From contig WLLG01000163.1 in NCBI GenBank assembly GCA_009700815.1, positions 1 to 5,759 on the forward strand: DNA of 5,759 nt. Direction: 5' to 3'. Source of the stretch: Actinomycetota bacterium. GTDB lineage: Bacteria; Actinomycetota; Acidimicrobiia; Acidimicrobiales; Microtrichaceae. Under the pieces are notes generated by a model. The model was not told the DNA's origin and did no database searches. It saw only the letters and a list, made by a program, of their open reading frames with translations. The stretch's first letter is position 1. Each line of letters begins with the position of its first letter. This document shows, in pieces, positions 1 through 5,759 of the stretch. The translations under genes were made by a program, and so were the position numbers.

Positions 1-2
1 GA

Positions 3-56
3 CTGAGCGTTGTTCCCTCCAACCGCCCACTGGAGTTCAGGCCCCTCGGTTGCTAA
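3..56 (+). CDS. Possible 3' end of a truncated plus-strand gene
   Basis: Reading from position 3 gives 17 sense codons, LSVVPSNRPLEFRPLGC, and then a TAA stop at 54-56. The peptide has a plausible protein-end composition, and its stop lies 12 bases before the stop of the minus-strand gene at 69, which is a normal convergent arrangement. Nothing else supports it: the fragment is too short to assign a family, and another forward frame is also open here. It could simply be non-coding sequence between two genes. The function is not recognisable. Confidence 0.3.
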   Translation: MSVVPSNRPLEFRPLGC

Positions 57-68
57 CTGCCCATGCGA

Positions 69-770
69 CTAGTAGCCAAAGCGCTGCGCAGGCTCATCTT
101 GAATAATCGTTGTCTGCGTGCGTGCCCCGAAACCACCCTCATCGGTCAGAGTTGGCCGTGGACCTGTGACTTGGGTCGCGTAGAGCACGGCTAGGACAAC
201 CAGCAAGACGGCAATCAGGGTGGTCCAATGCGGCTTGCGCCGGTACCTGCTCGGAGCAGCAGGCCGAGTAGACCCTGTTAGTGCTGGGTCTCCGAGGTCT
301 CGATAGGACACCCCAGGTGGCGGAGCGATAATTCCTGCGAGTGCGACAACCTCATCAGCCGAAATTCCCATCAACCCGGCAACAAACTCGGCTGGGTAGG
401 CGCAGAGTTGCAGCAGAGCGCCTGCCACCTGCTCCTCGGGAGTAGCCCGAGCAAGGCGTCGCCGCAGGGCCTCGCGTAGCGATGCATTGGGATCGGACTT
501 CCGGGCGTTACTGCTTGGTTCAAGCGAAGGAGCCTCTGCATCCTTTCCAAGCGCGCTTGGCTGAAGTGCCTGTTGCACGGTGAACAGGGTGAGTTGCTCA
601 AGCCATTGCCCAGACCGTTCCTCTGGAAGCTGTCGAACTCGATTCACTGCAACCGCCGACACCGCTCCCGCCAACTCTGAATCTCCTAACAGCCTGTAGG
701 ACACGGCGTAAGAATTTGCGTGAAGGGTCTGATCATCTTCTGGAGCGGCCATGGATCTATCAATCTTCAT
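69..770 (-). CDS. Membrane-anchored, degenerate sigma-70/ECF-like protein
   Basis: This is a 233-residue protein of unknown function. Residues 20-34 (SYAVSYRLLGDSELA) resemble the start of sigma region 2 in ECF factors. Residues 98-147 resemble region 4, with a helix-turn-helix-like stretch at about 125-145 (YPAEFVAGLMGISADEVVALA) after an ATPEEQ segment in the place of the usual LPxxQR. A low-complexity linker rich in Ser, Pro and Ala joins them at about 70-97. The basic patch RYRRKP (175-180) is followed by a membrane segment at about 181-201 and a tail of roughly 32 residues, so the sigma-like part should be cytoplasmic and the tail outside. Conserved region-2 acidic and aromatic residues are not evident, so true sigma activity is doubtful. 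An anti-sigma-like or scaffold role is possible. The ATG at 770 was chosen because upstream residues look non-protein-like. The ATG at 752 is an alternative start, and neither has a clear Shine-Dalgarno site. The gene is divergent from the LCP gene. Confidence 0.75.
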   Translation of the reverse strand: MKIDRSMAAPEDDQTLHANSYAVSYRLLGDSELAGAVSAVAVNRVRQLPEERSGQWLEQLTLFTVQQALQPSALGKDAEAPSLEPSSNARKSDPNASLREALRRRLARATPEEQVAGALLQLCAYPAEFVAGLMGISADEVVALAGIIAPPPGVSYRDLGDPALTGSTRPAAPSRYRRKPHWTTLIAVLLVVLAVLYATQVTGPRPTLTDEGGFGARTQTTIIQDEPAQRFGY

Positions 771-890
771 CTGAGGCGAAAGGTTGAACCCCCGTACCGT
801 AGGCGGGGTCAAGCGCTGAAGAGAACCACAGGACGAACTCGTGCTGCGAGGGTGCGCCCGCGCCACCAGATTTCCAGCAAGACTAAAGCA
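771..890. other. Divergent intergenic region, likely two outward promoters
   Basis: These 120 bases separate the divergent starts at 770 (minus) and 891 (plus), so control elements for both genes must lie here or inside the coding regions. On the minus strand a TTGACC box (812-807) and a weak TTCAAC box (788-783), 18 bases apart, could form a promoter with a very short leader. A 5-bp inverted repeat, ACCCC (788-792) and GGGGT (805-809), overlaps it. On the plus strand only a poor -10-like AAGACT (879-884) stands at the distance expected for a leaderless start at 891. None of these boxes is strong. Confidence 0.35.
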
Positions 891-2045
891 ATGGCTCTGC
901 CCCCAAGCTCGGACAACCAACCCCCAAAAGGTCCGGGCAAACAGTTCTTTGTGCCTTCACCGAGTGCTCCCAGCGCCAAGGGTCAACAGCCAGCGCCACC
1001 AAGAAGTGCAACCCAAACCCCTAGAAAGCAGACTGTCCCCGCTGCTCCGGCGTCGCGTTCAACTCAAGTATCGAAGAAGTCCTCTGCCGCCAGAAGTTCA
1101 CCAGGGACCAAGAACCCCCCTACACCCAAGAAGAGTCGAACCGGCCTGCGGTGGATCATTCTGCTGCCGATATTGGTCGTGGTCGCACTGTTTGGTCTCC
1201 TGTTCAAGTCCTACTCCACATACAACAAAATCCAGAGAGTCGATCTGGCAGGGGTGCTCGACCCTGTCTCAGGTGACTCCACCAACTATCTCCTCGTTGG
1301 GTCCGACTCGCGTGAGGCCTTTGACCCCGAAGGCTCAAGCGGAGTGACTGGTCGTCGGAGCGACACCCTCATCGTGTTACGCACCACGCCGACTGGCTCC
1401 TCGATGATGTCGATCCCTCGTGACCTCTGGGTCACCATTGCAAGCACTTCCAAGCAGGGCCGAATCAACGGCGCCTACAACGACGGGCCAGCAAATCTTG
1501 TCCGGACCGTCCAACAGAATCTGAACATTCCCATCAACCACTACATGGAAGTTGGGTTTGGTTCCTTTGCAGGCTTAGTTGACGCAATTGGGGGAGTCAC
1601 CATTGAGTTTGCGAACCCAGCATTCGACGATAAGTCAGGTCTCGTTGTGGATACTGCTGGGCCCGTGACCCTAGATGGGACGCAGGCCTTGGCGTATGCC
1701 CGCTCGCGGAACTACACCGAGGTTATTGACGGTAGGGAGGTCACCGAGCCGACTGCCGACCTTGGTCGTCAGCAACGTCAGCAACAGTTCTTGCGAACTG
1801 CCCTGAAAGAGGTCGGAGCGACCCGCAACCCTTTGACCCTGCTTAGAGTTGCGGACTCTATGTCTTCGGAATTGATCATCGACTCTGATCTTGGATTTAG
1901 TGAGGCTCTGAGATTTGTTCGCAAGCTTGGTTCCTCGGACCCTGCCACGGTTGTGCTCCCGACGGAAGGGGTACGCAAAGGTAAGGCCGCGGTCCTCGTG
2001 CTCCTCGAGCCAGAGGCACAGGTAGTGCTTCAGGAATTTCGCTAA
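891..2045 (+). CDS. LytR-CpsA-Psr (LCP) family cell-wall glycopolymer ligase
   Basis: LCP proteins transfer lipid-pyrophosphate-linked glycopolymers to peptidoglycan on the outer face of the membrane. The 384-residue product has a cytoplasmic N-terminal region (1-82) that is basic and rich in Pro, Ser and Ala, then one membrane helix at about 86-105, then the LCP domain to the end. Visible family motifs are YLLVGSDSRE (133-142), GRRSDTLIVLR (154-164), SIPRDLWV (174-181), RINGAY (191-196), a GLVDAIGGV segment near 228-236, LDGTQALAYARSR (261-273) and DLGRQQRQQQ (290-299). The key Arg and Asp residues of the pyrophosphate-binding pocket therefore appear present (D138, R156, D158, R177, R271, R273, R293). 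There is no LytR_C domain. The ATG at 891 starts the expected low-complexity head; the frame stays open back to 720, but that part overlaps the divergent gene and lacks protein character. The substrate (teichoic-acid-like, arabinogalactan-like or capsule) cannot be told. Confidence 0.93.
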   Translation: MALPPSSDNQPPKGPGKQFFVPSPSAPSAKGQQPAPPRSATQTPRKQTVPAAPASRSTQVSKKSSAARSSPGTKNPPTPKKSRTGLRWIILLPILVVVALFGLLFKSYSTYNKIQRVDLAGVLDPVSGDSTNYLLVGSDSREAFDPEGSSGVTGRRSDTLIVLRTTPTGSSMMSIPRDLWVTIASTSKQGRINGAYNDGPANLVRTVQQNLNIPINHYMEVGFGSFAGLVDAIGGVTIEFANPAFDDKSGLVVDTAGPVTLDGTQALAYARSRNYTEVIDGREVTEPTADLGRQQRQQQFLRTALKEVGATRNPLTLLRVADSMSSELIIDSDLGFSEALRFVRKLGSSDPATVVLPTEGVRKGKAAVLVLLEPEAQVVLQEFR

Positions 2046-2093
2046 TTCATTCGGGTTGCTGTTCAGGAAAATGGGCGTAGGTGCTGCGCTGAC

Positions 2094-2099
2094 TACACT
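2094..2099 (+). promoter_or_regulatory. -10 box for a leaderless cyclophilin transcript
   Basis: TACACT matches the actinobacterial -10 pattern TAnnnT and lies exactly 6 bases before the ATG at 2106. Transcription would then begin at or next to the start codon. No Shine-Dalgarno sequence precedes that ATG, which fits a leaderless mRNA. No good -35 hexamer is visible at 16-18 bases upstream. Confidence 0.45.
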
Positions 2100-2105
2100 T
2101 GCTAA

Positions 2106-2660
2106 ATGCCTACAGAACAACCAGCAGCAGACGGATCATCCGCACGTCAGACAAAGTTCTCGGAGCCTTTTCCGATGTACATCGATCCCTCGAAAAGTTA
2201 CCAAGCAGAGATCGTCACCAACCACGGAACGATGACGGCGTTCTTGCATGCAAGCGATGCCCCAAACACCGTGAATAACTTTGTAAACCTGGCCCGGTAT
2301 CACTACTACGACGGTGTCATCTTTCACCGTGTGATTCGCGAGTTCATGATTCAAGGTGGAGACCCCGAGGGCTCCGGACGCGGCGGACCCGGGTACCGGT
2401 TTGCCGACGAACTACCAGCAGCCGGCAAGTACAAGGTTGGCTCGCTCGCAATGGCGAACGCCGGGCCAAATACAAACGGAAGCCAGTTCTTCATCATCTC
2501 CGGAGCTGCAGGAGTTCGTCTGCCGCCGCAGTACTCGCTTTTTGGTCAGTTAATTGCTGGCGAGGATGTACTTAAGGCCATTGAGAACCTGCCAACCGGT
2601 GCACAAGATCGCCCGGTCAATGAGGTAGTCATCGAGTCCATCACCATCACTGAAAGCTAA
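2106..2660 (+). CDS. Cyclophilin-type peptidyl-prolyl cis-trans isomerase
   Basis: This 184-residue enzyme should catalyse cis-trans isomerisation of prolyl peptide bonds and assist protein folding. Family motifs are FHRVI (73-77, with the catalytic Arg75), FMIQGGDP (80-87, with Met81 and Gln83), GRGGPGYRF (91-99), ANAGPNTNGSQFFI (117-130) and YSLFGQL (143-149). The position of the human CypA active-site His126 is Tyr143 here, a variant I recall from many bacterial cyclophilins. There is no signal peptide or membrane segment, so it is probably cytoplasmic. The N-terminal KFSEPFPMYIDPSKSYQAEI stretch resembles the pre-domain of related bacterial cyclophilins, which favours the ATG at 2106. Met24 (2175), preceded by GGAG, is an alternative start. 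The gene lies 60 bases after the LCP gene on the same strand. Confidence 0.93.
   Translation: MPTEQPAADGSSARQTKFSEPFPMYIDPSKSYQAEIVTNHGTMTAFLHASDAPNTVNNFVNLARYHYYDGVIFHRVIREFMIQGGDPEGSGRGGPGYRFADELPAAGKYKVGSLAMANAGPNTNGSQFFIISGAAGVRLPPQYSLFGQLIAGEDVLKAIENLPTGAQDRPVNEVVIESITITES
2162..2165 (+). promoter_or_regulatory. GGAG, possible ribosome binding site for an internal start
   Basis: GGAG stands 9 bases before the in-frame ATG at 2175 (Met24 of the cyclophilin). It is the only recognisable Shine-Dalgarno-like motif near the start of this gene and could produce a 161-residue form. Family resemblance upstream of Met24 suggests that the longer form is the main product. Confidence 0.3.
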
Positions 2661-2772
2661 CTCGGACTCGGTGGACCTTGGCTCAGATCCCAAAGTGGTG
2701 GTCGGCGCCTTGGTCACCACGAGCGAGTGGACCCTATGAACTTAAGAGTCTCCATGGATTTCAAGAAGCTCG
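2661..2772. other. Intergenic region with a weak hairpin and a possible promoter
   Basis: These 112 bases separate the cyclophilin from the UbiB-like gene. GTGGTG (2695-2700) and CACCAC (2715-2720) can form a 6-bp stem with a 14-base loop, but no T-run follows, so it is a poor intrinsic terminator. A TATGAA box (2735-2740), four of six bases to the -10 consensus, could serve the downstream gene, with only a weak TTGGTC (2710-2715) as a -35 at a long 19-base spacing. AAGAAG (2763-2768), 4 bases before the ATG at 2773, is a weak ribosome binding site candidate. Confidence 0.35.
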
Positions 2773-2783
2773 ATGAATCTTAA
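2736..2783 (+). CDS. Possible 15-codon upstream ORF overlapping the next start
   Basis: ATG at 2736 opens MNLRVSMDFKKLDES and stops at TAA 2781-2783, which lies 8 bases inside the UbiB-like gene in another frame. An internal ATG at 2754 gives a 9-codon version. Such an overlap could couple translation of the two. No strong Shine-Dalgarno site precedes it and no amino-acid run suggests attenuation, so it may be chance. Confidence 0.15.
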   Translation: MNLRVSMDFKKLDES

Positions 2784-2785
2784 GA
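2736..2785 (+). repeat. Imperfect direct repeat at the UbiB-like gene start
   Basis: ATGAACTTAAGA (2736-2747) recurs as ATGAATCTTAAGA (2773-2785), differing by one inserted T. The second copy is the real gene start and the first is the start of the small upstream ORF. It may be a small local duplication or coincidence. Confidence 0.4.
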
Positions 2786-4251
2786 AAGGGTCCCTGCTTG
2801 GCCTTGGCAGCGTTGCAGTCGGTGGCGCGCTGTTTCTGGTGTTCAGAAAGCTTGCGCACCAGTCACCCAACTCATCGATCATCCCTACCCATAGGGCTCG
2901 GCGCTCTGCTCAGCTAGCCGTGGTTGGCGCGCGGAGCGGCGGCAACTATGTATCCATGAAGGCTCGCGGAGTACTCGCTACCGAGGAGCGTCGTGAGGAA
3001 CTCCGGTCAGAGTTCGAACTGCAGACGGCCGAGCAGGTCACTCAGGTCCTTGGCAACATGCGTGGGGCCATGATGAAGCTCGGTCAAATGGCAAGCTATC
3101 TAGATCAGGGATTGCCCGAGCCAGTAAGGCAATCCCTCGCTCAGCTGCAAAACAATGCTCCTCCCATGGCCTACGCCTTGGTTGAACAGGTCATCATCGA
3201 GGAACTCGGTGGCGCACCTGATGTTATGTTCGCCGAATTCGCTCAGCTGCCGTTAGCTGCGGCCTCGATTGGCCAAGTTCATCTCGCGACCACTCATGCT
3301 GGGCAACAGGTGGCGGTCAAGGTTCAGTACCCGGGGGTTGATCGAGCCATAGCTGCGGATCTAGACAACACTGACCTGCTGTTCCAGATGATGAATCTGC
3401 TCTTTCCGGGCATGGATCCAGGTCCGATTGTGGCGGAGTTGAAGGAACGGATAGCAGAGGAACTTGATTATGCCCTCGAGGCCGACCACCAACGCATGTT
3501 CGCCGTTGCCTATGGCGGCCATCCCTACATCCACGTACCTCAGGTCATCGATTCGCTGTCAACCCAGCGGGTTCTCACCACCGAGTTTGCAGAGGGAGTC
3601 CCTTTCGCTGAGGCGATGACTTGGTCGGACGAAGAGCGTCAGCTAACAGCGGAGTGCTTGTACCGCTTCGCATTTGGCAGCATCTACCAGCTCCATGCCT
3701 TCAACGGTGACCCTCACCCGGGCAACTATGTGTTTCGACCCGGTGGACAGATCACGTTCTTGGATTTCGGGCTCTGCAAGCGATTTACGGCGGCAGAGGT
3801 GCAGGTCTTTGAAGAGATGATCCAGGCCATCGTGTTAGAGAAGGACATCGGCAAATTCCGAGAAATCATTCAAAGGATCGGTATTCTGCCGCCTGATCTC
3901 GAGGTCCCTGACCCCGTATTGCAGGAATACTTCGGGCACTTCTACGAGTTCGTCCTTGATGAACAGGTAATGGAGATCACGCCCGAGTATTCCTCGCAGT
4001 CAGTCAGGCAGTTCTTTGACCTTTCGGGGCCCCACGCAGAAATCATGAAAGCTGCGAATCTGCCGCCATCAATGGTCATCATCCAGCGGATCAACCTCGG
4101 CCTTTTTGCCCTGTTCGGAGACCTTCAGGCTCGCGGAAACTGGCGACAGATTGCTGAAGAGCTTTGGCCTTTTGTCTCGGGACCACCTTCAACTCCCATG
4201 GGGGAGAAGATCGCTGAGTGGCAGAATGCGGCAGCTACTCAACAAGCCTAA
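2773..4251 (+). CDS. UbiB/ABC1/ADCK-family atypical protein kinase-like protein
   Basis: The 492-residue product carries the full signature of the UbiB/COQ8 family, ATPase-like proteins with a protein-kinase fold that are linked to quinone or isoprenoid-lipid metabolism. Motifs are the KxGQ motif KLGQMASYLD (102-111), the Ala-rich nucleotide loop AAASIGQVH (162-170), AVKVQYP with the ATP-binding Lys183, EELDYALEADHQ (229-240), the catalytic-loop equivalent NGDPHPGNY (311-319) and the metal-binding DFG in LDFGLCK (330-336). All key residues appear intact. One hydrophobic segment at about 7-24 suggests an N-terminal membrane anchor; the C-terminal paired helices typical of proteobacterial UbiB are not obvious. 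Most actinobacteria use menaquinone, so a ubiquinone role is unlikely and the substrate is unknown. The gene lies 112 bases after the cyclophilin and its 3' end overlaps the convergent TadG-like gene. Confidence 0.92.
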   Translation: MNLKKGSLLGLGSVAVGGALFLVFRKLAHQSPNSSIIPTHRARRSAQLAVVGARSGGNYVSMKARGVLATEERREELRSEFELQTAEQVTQVLGNMRGAMMKLGQMASYLDQGLPEPVRQSLAQLQNNAPPMAYALVEQVIIEELGGAPDVMFAEFAQLPLAAASIGQVHLATTHAGQQVAVKVQYPGVDRAIAADLDNTDLLFQMMNLLFPGMDPGPIVAELKERIAEELDYALEADHQRMFAVAYGGHPYIHVPQVIDSLSTQRVLTTEFAEGVPFAEAMTWSDEERQLTAECLYRFAFGSIYQLHAFNGDPHPGNYVFRPGGQITFLDFGLCKRFTAAEVQVFEEMIQAIVLEKDIGKFREIIQRIGILPPDLEVPDPVLQEYFGHFYEFVLDEQVMEITPEYSSQSVRQFFDLSGPHAEIMKAANLPPSMVIIQRINLGLFALFGDLQARGNWRQIAEELWPFVSGPPSTPMGEKIAEWQNAAATQQA

Positions 4252-5759
4252 TTGGGTTGCCAAGGATGGCAGCAGACCAAGTAGTGGTGTCAGTGACCCC
4301 ACTAGGGAATGCAGCACGAACCTTGATCCAGCACTGCGTGGCAACTGCCGGCGTGCATGTGTAGTTAGCCGGAATGGGGATGTCAACCGTTACGCTGCGA
4401 CCGTCGAACCCGTTGCCGCTCGAGACGTTGCTCAGGGTACAAGTGCTTGGAGTGGAACTCAGCGTTGCACCGTCATCACGGCTAAAGACACACCCCGAGA
4501 AGGTCGCAGCAAATTCCGCTGGGGGAAGAATCTGTAGCACCCCTGCCGAGGCTGCGTCGCCGATATCGAACAGCGTGACACGAAGGGTCCGTCCTGCGTC
4601 ATAGGGGAGTACCCGAGCTAGGTAGAACGAGGTATTTGCAGCAGTGGCATTGGCATAAATCGGAAGACGTCCTCTGGCATTAATCGAGACAGCCGAGCCA
4701 TCGACTGCTGCAAGGCCAGCTGTTCCGAAACCAGCAAAGATCGACATCCGGTTGTGACCGCCGTCTACGACAGATGCGCTATAGACCGTGGGGGCTGCGG
4801 CCGTGGCATTGCTCCTGACTTGCAGAATGTATTCGCCTGTCGACACCGACCCTGCTGGTATCGAACAAATGGTGACGTTCTGTCGAAAGAGTTCGGCAAA
4901 AGTGTTCGAACCATCAGCAGGGTTCACCACAGCCTGAGCATCCTGCTTACCATCGGTTGGGTGAAGGTATTGATAGATGGTGGGGTTGCTTCCACCTGGG
5001 TCGTATGACGGCATCTGTTTTGTACATCCAGCTACTACTGGATTATCTAAGTCAGACCAAGGCGTAGCGTCAGGGCTGCGCACAATAAAGGTGGTCTTGG
5101 TGCCGCGTCCGCTGATGTCTTGGTCGCCCGTGCACCAAGATGTCAGACCAGGTGCAAACCGAACTGCTGCGTCTGGATAGGGATTACCTGGAAGGGCCTG
5201 TAGAGCATTCGCCTCTGATTGTGTCGGCATATTCGCCCCGCATGTGTCATTCACATAGGTCATAGCGGGGTCATACACCTGGATATTCAGTGGCTGGCCT
5301 GTCACAACCGACGCCACCTTGAGTGCAAAGAAGTAACCCTCAGTTGAGTACTCATCGTTGTTTATTCCTGAGATGACGGTTCCCGTGCAGTTGGCTACCG
5401 AGGTTGCACAGACCTTTGCTTGAAAGCGATCACCAGACTTTTTGGTCGCGTTCGGCCCGGCAATGTTGATCCAGAACTGAGGGGTGTTCTGAGCGCGAGC
5501 CGGGTCATTACCCAGCTTGTTCTCTGGTGATCCCATCGGCACCGGTGCTACGTACTCTGCTACTGCCTCTCGAGTTAGATCCACACTTTTGACGCCTAAA
5601 AGCCCCACGAAATATGTTGGGATTGTTGCCTTGACCTTCACTCTCAGACGGTTCGGATTTGGCTCTTGTGACACTGTCACTGTTGCGTTCGAACCATTCT
5701 TGAAGCCATTTTGACTCGTCAAGGTTCGGGCGGTGGTCGTCGCAGACGGTAGATCCCCA
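4235..5759 (-). CDS. TadE/G-like Flp-pilus assembly protein, 5' end missing
   Basis: The gene enters from the right edge; 507 residues and the stop (TAG, 4237-4235) are visible. The missing N-terminus should hold the membrane helix and TadE/G-like domain. The visible start (TLTSQNGFKNGSNATVTV, then a PNRLRVKVKATIPTYF stretch and LTREAVAEYVAPVPMGSP) is typical of the extracellular part of actinobacterial TadG-like proteins, in which repeated residues precede a conserved VPMGSP motif. The rest looks beta-rich with no membrane helix, for example STGEYILQVRS near 306-316 and RTLRVTLFDIGDA near 390-402. Ten cysteines (117, 124, 173, 209, 245, 298, 423, 440, 468, 476), several closely spaced, suggest disulfides outside the cell. 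The C-terminus WSAAILGNPIRLVE also fits the family. The likely role is a minor pilin or surface protein of a Tad system, but no tad secretion gene is visible. A TTG at 5722 is not the true start because the frame stays open to the edge. Confidence 0.85.
   Translation of the reverse strand, partial: GDLPSATTTARTLTSQNGFKNGSNATVTVSQEPNPNRLRVKVKATIPTYFVGLLGVKSVDLTREAVAEYVAPVPMGSPENKLGNDPARAQNTPQFWINIAGPNATKKSGDRFQAKVCATSVANCTGTVISGINNDEYSTEGYFFALKVASVVTGQPLNIQVYDPAMTYVNDTCGANMPTQSEANALQALPGNPYPDAAVRFAPGLTSWCTGDQDISGRGTKTTFIVRSPDATPWSDLDNPVVAGCTKQMPSYDPGGSNPTIYQYLHPTDGKQDAQAVVNPADGSNTFAELFRQNVTICSIPAGSVSTGEYILQVRSNATAAAPTVYSASVVDGGHNRMSIFAGFGTAGLAAVDGSAVSINARGRLPIYANATAANTSFYLARVLPYDAGRTLRVTLFDIGDAASAGVLQILPPAEFAATFSGCVFSRDDGATLSSTPSTCTLSNVSSGNGFDGRSVTVDIPIPANYTCTPAVATQCWIKVRAAFPSGVTDTTTWSAAILGNPIRLVE

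Noticed and set aside
20..52. CAACCG (20-25) and CGGTTG (47-52) as a terminator stem between convergent ends
   Set aside because: The stem is only 6 bp with a 21-base loop and no T-run, and it would lie within the possible gene tail at 3-56.
720..890. Extension of the LCP frame upstream to an ATG at 720
   Set aside because: It overlaps the divergent gene, has no family character, and the expected Pro/Ser-rich head starts at the ATG at 891.
771..920. Extension of the sigma-like gene on the minus strand to a start at 920
   Set aside because: The added residues show no sigma-like or other family character, and this start would run 30 bases into the LCP gene.
1768..1785. Exact tandem repeat of a 9-base unit, GTCAGCAAC, in the LCP gene
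   Set aside because: It encodes RQQRQQ inside the conserved LCP Arg/Gln-rich motif, so it reflects normal coding and not a variable repeat.
1671..2120. Open minus-strand frame opposite the end of the LCP gene
   Set aside because: It is antisense to a strongly supported gene, and its protein shows no domain, signal peptide or family motif.
1..5759. A new defence, mobile or CRISPR system
   Set aside because: No transposase, integrase, nuclease, CRISPR repeat or phage-like gene was seen, and every gene but one fits a known housekeeping or envelope family.

Overview
The window looks like chromosome of a moderately GC-rich actinobacterium. The basis is family-level only: an LCP cell-wall ligase with a long basic, Pro/Ser-rich cytoplasmic head, a TadG-like Flp-pilus protein of the form common in actinobacteria, a cyclophilin with no Shine-Dalgarno site that starts right behind a -10-like box, and mixed GC-leaning codon use. 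No rRNA, tRNA, insertion sequence, CRISPR array or phage gene was seen. The genus cannot be named from this sequence, and GC content was judged by eye, not computed.

Layout, left to right. Positions 1-56 may hold the last codons of a plus-strand gene that enters from the left. Positions 69-770 (minus) encode a small single-pass membrane protein whose cytoplasmic part resembles a degenerate ECF sigma factor. It is divergent from the LCP-family glycopolymer ligase at 891-2045 (plus), and the two share a 120-bp intergenic stretch. A cyclophilin-type peptidyl-prolyl isomerase follows at 2106-2660 (plus), probably from its own leaderless transcript. After a 112-bp gap comes a UbiB/ABC1-family atypical kinase at 2773-4251 (plus). 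Its last 17 bases overlap, tail to tail, the end of a TadE/G-like extracytoplasmic protein at 4235-5759 (minus), which is cut by the right edge of the window. No stretch longer than about 120 bases lacks a gene.

How the genes relate. The common theme is the cell envelope: a membrane-tethered sigma-like protein, a wall-glycopolymer ligase and a Tad/Flp-type surface protein, with a cytoplasmic foldase and a membrane-associated atypical kinase between them. They do not form one obvious operon. The gene order reads as ordinary core chromosome and not as an island. The most unusual item is the sigma-like membrane protein with its divergent LCP neighbour. I found no convincing new defence or mobile system.
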